From Chloroflexota bacterium (lineage in GTDB: Bacteria; Chloroflexota; Dehalococcoidia; GIF9; UBA5629), in the NCBI GenBank assembly GCA_026389675.1, contig JAPLHJ010000098.1, forward strand, positions 439-9,706: 9,268 nucleotides of DNA. Direction: 5' to 3'. The notes beneath the pieces were generated by a model that had not been told where the DNA came from, searched no databases, and was given only the letters and a program-made list of their open reading frames with translations. The first letter of the stretch is position 1. Each line of letters begins with the position of its first letter. This document shows, one piece after another, positions 5,498 through 9,268 of this stretch. The position numbers and the translations under genes are program-made.

Positions 5498-7303
5498 ATG
5501 GTCTGTGTAGACCGCGAGGCACATTTCATTGATGTAAACGATACTTTCTGTCGCGCCTGCGGTTATTCGCGGGAAGAATTGCTATCGATGAGAGTTCACG
5601 ATTTAGACCCGGACTATTCAGCCGAGCTCTGGCCGGAATTCTGGGAAAAACTAAAAAAAAGTGGTTCTCTCATATTTGAAACCTGCCATCGTTCAAAAGA
5701 GGGGGAATTGTACCCCGTAGAGATCAGTGCGCGTTACTTTGAACATGATGGAAAAGAATATCACACCGCAGTGGCGCGCGATATCACCGAGCGTAAGAAA
5801 AGTGAGGAAGCGCTGGAAGCCAGCGAGGCTAAGTACCGTTTGCTGGCAGACAACGTGAGAGACCAGGTATGGGTCATGGACCTGAACTTAAAACCGACAT
5901 ACATCAGCCCATCTGTGGAGAAATTACGGGGATACACACTTGAGGAGCTCGCGCAACTTCCGCTGGATAAGCAGTTCACGGCAACATCTTTCCAGTCGGC
6001 GATGGAGTTTTTCTCCATTGAGATGCCCAAAGCAGAGGCGGATCCTGAGTATTTCGCTCGTCCACTGGAATTAGAGTGGTGCTGTAAAGACGGCTCGACT
6101 TTATGGGTGGAAAGCACGTTCAGTCAAGTCCGGGGCGAAAACGGTGAGCCGATGTCGCTCATGGGCGTAGGCAGGGACATCACTGAGCGCAAGCGGGCCG
6201 AGGATGAGGTGAAACGCCAGCAAGCATTTCTCAGGCAGGTTATAGACGGCAATCCCAACTTAATTTTTGTCAAAGACAGGGATAGCAGGTATCTGCTTGC
6301 CAATAACGCATTGGCGAATGCCTACGGCACTACCTCTGCTAACATGCAGGGAAAAACTGATTTGGAACTTGGAGTTCCGGCGGAAGAATTTGCCAGGTTC
6401 CGGCAGGACGATATGGAAGTGTTGCAGTCGGGTAAAGAGAAGATTATCCCGGATGAGAGCTTTACCTGGCACTCAGGTGAGGTACACTATTACCAGACAA
6501 CAAAGCGGCCGTTGTTGAATGAAAAGGGTGAGATCAACAGCATACTCGTGGTGAGTGTTGACATCACTAATCGCAAAAAGGCAGAGGTAGCACTGAAAGC
6601 CAGCGAGGCGCAGTACCGTCTGCTGGCAGAGCACACTACAGACGGTATAATGCTGTTGGATATGAACCTTAAGCTTACGTACGTCAGCCCCAACGTGGAA
6701 AAAATGCGCGGCTTCACGCCTCTGGAGGCAATGGGAATGTCGCTGGAGAAGCATCTCACGCCGGGGTCGCTCAAATTAGCATCTGAGTTATTTTTAGAGG
6801 AGATACCCAAGGTGGAAGCCGATCCTGACTACAATCCCGTCCGCATATTAGAGCTTGAGTATTGCTGCAAGGACGGAGCTACCATATTGACGGAAAGTAA
6901 GTTCAGTATCATACGTGACCCGGGCGGCAAGCCGGTATCCATACTGGGCGAGGCCAGGGACATCACCGAGCGCAAGAAGGCAGAGACGGCATTGCGTAGG
7001 AGCGAGGAGAAATACCGCCTGCTTGCAGATAATGCATCCGATGTTATCTGGACAGCGGATATGAATCTGAATACCACTTATATCAGCCCGTCTATCTATG
7101 CCATGCAGGGACATACGCCCGAGGAAGCTATGAACCTCACCATGGAGCAGAGGTTTACCCCGGAGTCACTGGAAAAGCTCAGCAAAATATTTATGGAGGC
7201 TTTGGCAAACGAGGAAGCGGGTCGGGAACAACCGAACAACCTTGATATCATCGAAGCCGAGTATATCCGTAAGGATGGCTCCACATACGGGCCAGCTTCA
7301 TAA
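5498..7303 (+). CDS. Cyclase fragment 2: PAS2 to PAS6 (partial)
   Basis: This 601-aa frame is the middle of the broken cyclase. The frame is actually open from 5336, and 5498 is only the first ATG, which lies inside PAS2. Domains by residue from 5498: the rest of PAS2 (1-97), PAS3 (110-230), PAS4 (240-358), PAS5 (368-490), and PAS6 (500-593) broken off in its last strands. PAS3, PAS5 and PAS6 are close paralogues sharing Y-R-L-L-A at the start, D-M/L-N-L and T-Y-I/V-S-P, and an unusually long middle. PAS4 is a different type, with V-K-D and Y-L-L-A-N, like PAS6 of the upstream PDE. The tail after K-D-G-S-T-Y is out of frame and ends at TAA 7301-7303. No good Shine-Dalgarno stands before 5498, so independent translation is doubtful. 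Confidence 0.7.
   Translation: MVCVDREAHFIDVNDTFCRACGYSREELLSMRVHDLDPDYSAELWPEFWEKLKKSGSLIFETCHRSKEGELYPVEISARYFEHDGKEYHTAVARDITERKKSEEALEASEAKYRLLADNVRDQVWVMDLNLKPTYISPSVEKLRGYTLEELAQLPLDKQFTATSFQSAMEFFSIEMPKAEADPEYFARPLELEWCCKDGSTLWVESTFSQVRGENGEPMSLMGVGRDITERKRAEDEVKRQQAFLRQVIDGNPNLIFVKDRDSRYLLANNALANAYGTTSANMQGKTDLELGVPAEEFARFRQDDMEVLQSGKEKIIPDESFTWHSGEVHYYQTTKRPLLNEKGEINSILVVSVDITNRKKAEVALKASEAQYRLLAEHTTDGIMLLDMNLKLTYVSPNVEKMRGFTPLEAMGMSLEKHLTPGSLKLASELFLEEIPKVEADPDYNPVRILELEYCCKDGATILTESKFSIIRDPGGKPVSILGEARDITERKKAETALRRSEEKYRLLADNASDVIWTADMNLNTTYISPSIYAMQGHTPEEAMNLTMEQRFTPESLEKLSKIFMEALANEEAGREQPNNLDIIEAEYIRKDGSTYGPAS
7288..7289 (+). other. Inferred one-base deletion in the cyclase gene
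   Basis: Upstream, the frame reads K-D-G-S-T-Y and then unrelated residues to a stop at 7303. One frame over, the sequence continues as A-S-F-I-R-D-G-A-G-K and V-T-R-D-I-S, exactly what a PAC motif should contain. Adding one base between 7288 and 7289 (a T would give TAC TGG GCC, Y-W-A) joins them. The site is not in a homopolymer longer than three. Confidence 0.75.
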
Positions 7304-7323
7304 GGGATGGGGCCGGCAAGGCG

Positions 7324-8283
7324 GTGGGCATGCTGGGAGTGACGCGTGACATTAGCGCGCGCAAGAAGGCAGAGAAAACGCTTGCCCTGTCTGAGGAGAG
7401 ATACAGGACTATACTGGAAAATATGCAGGATTCATATATTGAAGTAGACCTGACAGGCAACTTCACCTTCGTTAATGAGGCAACCTGCCGCAACCTTGGC
7501 TATGCCATGGAAGAATTGATCGGACAGAATTTCAGCGTTATCGCACCCGGACAGGATGAGGTAAAAGCCATCTTTGAGGCCTATAACAGGGTATATAAGA
7601 CCGGAGAACCGTACATGGGTTTTGCCTTTAAGGCCATCCGCAAAGATCGCTCTACCGGATATGCTGAGATATCGATTTCCCTTATAAAGAACGAGCAGGG
7701 CAGGCCCATCGGGTTCCGCGGCGTGGGGCGCGATGTTACCGAGCGCAAGCAGATGGAGCAAAAGCTCGAGGAAATGGCGACCCATGACTTCCTTACCGGG
7801 TTACCCAACAGGGTATTGCTGCTGGACCGTTTCGACATAGTGGCAGCGCTGGCCCACCGCAACAAAGCCAGGCTTGCCTTTATGTCGTTGGACCTGGACA
7901 ACTTCAAATCAATCAATGATACCCTCGGCCACGATATAGGCGACCAGGTGCTTAAGGCTATAAGCAAGCGGTTTACGGGAATAATACGTGCCAGCGACAC
8001 GGTAGCCCGTGTTGGCGGAGACGAGTTTATACTGGTGATGCTGGAGACCAAACACATGGAAGATGCCACTGCCATAGCCCAAAAGATGTTGGATTCCTTT
8101 AAAGAGCCGTTCTCAATCCACGGCCATCAGCTACATTTGACTACCAGCATTGGAATCGCCGTCTATCCCGAAGACGCGGAGGACCTGGAAACACTGACCA
8201 AGAAATCGGATGCCGCAATGTATTACTCCAAGGGTCACGGCGGCAACCAGTTCAAGTTCTACGGCGATGGATGTCCGCGTTAG
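7324..8283 (+). CDS. Cyclase fragment 3: PAS7 and complete GGDEF domain
   Basis: The 319-aa frame from GTG 7324 (ATG at 7330 also possible) is the 3' end of the broken cyclase. It holds the end of PAS6 (residues 1-16), PAS7 (about 20-140) and a full GGDEF domain (145-315). The active-site G-G-D-E-F lies at 231-235. The metal/substrate region D-L-D-N-F-K and N-D-T-L-G-H is intact, as is an inhibitory-site R-A-S-D (222-225) exactly five residues before GGDEF, so product inhibition by c-di-GMP is expected. A-T-H-D-F-L-T-G-L-P-N-R at its front is the usual helix joining sensor to cyclase. An AAGG about 8 nt before ATG 7330 might allow weak restart, which would give a PAS7-GGDEF enzyme freed from the other six sensors. 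It ends 6 nt before the stop of the convergent gene. Confidence 0.8.
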   Translation: MGMLGVTRDISARKKAEKTLALSEERYRTILENMQDSYIEVDLTGNFTFVNEATCRNLGYAMEELIGQNFSVIAPGQDEVKAIFEAYNRVYKTGEPYMGFAFKAIRKDRSTGYAEISISLIKNEQGRPIGFRGVGRDVTERKQMEQKLEEMATHDFLTGLPNRVLLLDRFDIVAALAHRNKARLAFMSLDLDNFKSINDTLGHDIGDQVLKAISKRFTGIIRASDTVARVGGDEFILVMLETKHMEDATAIAQKMLDSFKEPFSIHGHQLHLTTSIGIAVYPEDAEDLETLTKKSDAAMYYSKGHGGNQFKFYGDGCPR

Positions 8284-8289
8284 CGGTTA

Positions 8290-9150
8290 TTAAAAGCTGC
8301 TGACCGCCTCGAGCTTCTGCGGCGGGTAAACCTGTTCCGCCTTGGGCGGCATGGGGCTGTAAATCCAGTCGACTTCCATTTCGCCGCATTCAAATCCGCC
8401 GATGCTGCGGATGCCCCTGTAGGTACCTCTCAACAGTACCGTCTGCATCTCGAAAGACATCCCGAACAGTGCGGTAACCGTGCCCTGCGGGATGGCTTTA
8501 AGTTCGTTGCCGTAAACAGATGTGGAGAAAATGACCCGGTCGGTGCCGGCTGTCTGCGACTGGATAACAGGTATGATCAGGGGGAAGCCGTCCGTCCCGA
8601 TAAAGGACAGGAATTTAAGGTTATCCATCTTATCCAGCAGCCTGGTCGTGAAGGGGTTGAGCACGGGCTTCCCGCTCCCTTTGCCGGCCAGCGTTTTGGC
8701 GACCATGGTCTTGACCGCGGCCTGGATAACGCTGCCCATGGGCAGGGGTTCCTTGCCGCCGTGTTCGACCAGGTCCATATAGTAAACCGTGTGGATGCCG
8801 AAGTAGGCGTTGTAGCGGAACATGGGCGCATTGTTGAGCAGGTCGTACTCCGTGCCCTCCTTGGCCGTGCGTGAGAAGGAGGCTTTGCCCCGCCACAGGT
8901 TCTTATCCAGCGTCATGATCAGGAACCCGGTTTTAGGGTTTCTCCTGATGCTGGCCTTGCTCATGCCCTCGGCGAACTGTCCCCAGAACATCTCCGTGGG
9001 GGAGTTGGCCTGCAGCGTGGAGATCATGGTGATATGCGGCAGCCCTGCGGGGTTCACGGTTGCCAGCAGGCCGATTTTCATCTCGGGCTTAAAACTCTCG
9101 ATATCCTCCTGGGAAAAAGTCCTTAGCACCCTTGTCTGTTCCAGCATCAT
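8290..9150 (-). CDS. PNPOx-like / flavin-reductase split-barrel protein with two barrels
   Basis: This 286-aa protein resembles pyridoxamine-5'-phosphate-oxidase-like FMN-binding proteins. The N-terminal half has the typical opening strand pair G-L-L-A-T-V-N-P-A-G-L-P-H-I-T (about residues 27-41), then W-G-Q-F and a R-R-N-P-K-T helix-strand unit. A second barrel-like unit begins near residue 180 with L-S-F-I-G-T-D-G-F-P-L-I-I-P-V. A Lys/Gly-rich linker (about 147-175) joins them. Soluble; no signal peptide. The substrate and even flavin or F420 use cannot be settled, and it should not be named as true PNP oxidase. ATG 9150 lies 3 nt from AGGAGG and the adjacent ATG 9147 lies 6 nt from it, so 9147 may be the real start. 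It follows the partial gene at 9169-9268 by 18 nt, so the two are probably one operon. It is convergent with the cyclase gene. Confidence 0.82.
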   Translation of the reverse strand: MMLEQTRVLRTFSQEDIESFKPEMKIGLLATVNPAGLPHITMISTLQANSPTEMFWGQFAEGMSKASIRRNPKTGFLIMTLDKNLWRGKASFSRTAKEGTEYDLLNNAPMFRYNAYFGIHTVYYMDLVEHGGKEPLPMGSVIQAAVKTMVAKTLAGKGSGKPVLNPFTTRLLDKMDNLKFLSFIGTDGFPLIIPVIQSQTAGTDRVIFSTSVYGNELKAIPQGTVTALFGMSFEMQTVLLRGTYRGIRSIGGFECGEMEVDWIYSPMPPKAEQVYPPQKLEAVSSF

Positions 9151-9168
9151 TAGCCTCCTGTCAAGTAT

Positions 9169-9268
9169 TTAGTTCTCTACGCGCGCCGCGCCGGTGACGA
9201 AAGTTTTAGCGGGGTCCGGCCCGCAACCCCTGGCGATCTCCTGGCAATCCGACATCTCCTGCCTGCTC
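9169..9268 (-). CDS. C-terminal end of an unidentified protein (cut by window edge)
   Basis: One minus-strand frame is open from the window edge to TAA at 9169-9171: 32 full codons and the stop, with GC-rich third positions like its neighbours. The tail has two cysteines (in S-D-C-Q-E and R-G-C-G-P-D-P) and ends A-A-R-V-E-N. I do not recognise the family. The stop lies 18 nt before the PNPOx-like start, with AGGAGG in between, so the genes are probably co-transcribed. An ATG within this frame (codon 5 of the visible part) could in principle start a 28-residue protein, but it lacks a well-spaced ribosome site. Confidence 0.5.
   Translation of the reverse strand, partial: SRQEMSDCQEIARGCGPDPAKTFVTGAARVEN

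Larger units (their letters stand above)
4948..8283 (+). pseudogene. Diguanylate cyclase (seven PAS domains plus GGDEF), broken by a 49-bp duplication and a 1-base deletion
   Basis: This is one ancestral gene that now lies in three frames. Removing one copy of the 49-bp tandem repeat (5331-5428) and adding one base at 7288/7289 gives exactly 1096 codons including the stop. The product would be about 1095 aa with PAS/PAC units ending near nt 5436, 5795, 6190, 6575, 6975, 7365 and 7750, then GGDEF (about 7760-8275). It should make c-di-GMP from GTP, in opposition to the upstream HD-GYP enzyme. ATG 4948 is chosen because GGAGG (4936-4940) lies 7 nt upstream. A GTG at 4906 overlapping the previous stop has no spaced ribosome site. 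The N-terminus is Lys-rich with no membrane segment, so it is cytosolic. Read-through family sequence across both junctions shows the lesions are recent, or not present in the real genome. It may be a decaying gene, a switchable gene, or an intact gene misread. The three fragments are listed separately. Confidence 0.8.

Noticed and set aside
8275..8307. Bidirectional terminator between the convergent cyclase and PNPOx-like genes
   Set aside because: Only a 4-bp stem (CCGC/GCGG, 8275-8286) and a 5-bp long-loop pairing (8283-8287 with 8303-8307) exist, with no proper T-tract. Not enough to call.
9160..9165. TTGACA on the minus strand as a promoter for the PNPOx-like gene
   Set aside because: It abuts the Shine-Dalgarno, and at 17 nt downstream, already inside the gene, there is no -10-like sequence. 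The upstream gene is close enough for co-transcription.

Overview
The window reads as a bacterial chromosomal segment of moderate GC (roughly half). It has strong AGGAGG-type ribosome binding sites and recognisable sigma70-like promoters. No single gene fixes the taxon. The mix of long soluble PAS-tandem signalling proteins, a PadR regulator, a lipoprotein and a two-barrel PNPOx-like flavoprotein would suit an uncultured anaerobe, for example in Chloroflexota/Dehalococcoidia. That is a weak inference from gene style only.

Layout. Positions 1-210 (minus strand) hold the first 70 codons of a lipoprotein cut by the window edge, driven by a very good promoter that appears to give a leaderless or nearly leaderless mRNA. 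Positions 264-758 (minus) hold a PadR-family repressor with its own promoter and a palindromic likely auto-operator. Divergent from it on the plus strand is an alpha/beta hydrolase (974-1726). Its catalytic residues are intact, but its 5' end is damaged: the good ribosome binding site and GTG (934) lie in a different frame from the body. That same site lies inside overlapping, mutually exclusive hairpins.

Positions 1802-8283 are a probable two-gene cyclic-di-GMP operon. A promoter at 1802-1830 leads into a 988-aa protein with six PAS domains and a C-terminal HD-GYP domain (c-di-GMP phosphodiesterase, apparently intact). It is followed after 38 nt by a gene for about seven PAS domains plus a GGDEF domain (diguanylate cyclase). 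The two proteins have opposite activities and both look soluble.

The cyclase gene is broken as read, in two places. An exact 49-bp head-to-tail duplication (5331-5428) shifts the frame, and one base is missing at 7288/7289. Undoing both restores one continuous frame of 1095 codons with family-typical sequence across both junctions. The lesions could be sequencing or assembly errors, gene decay, or (for the 49-bp repeat) a reversible on/off switch. The sequence alone cannot decide.

Positions 8290-9150 (minus) encode a 286-aa protein with two PNPOx/flavin-reductase-like split barrels, convergent with the cyclase gene with only 6 nt between stops. Upstream of it (9169-9268, minus) is the last 33 codons of another gene in the same orientation. 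I saw no rRNA, tRNA, CRISPR array or insertion sequence. The best candidates for something unusual are the 49-bp duplication in the cyclase, the alternative hairpins at the hydrolase start, and the paired PAS-rich PDE/DGC operon.
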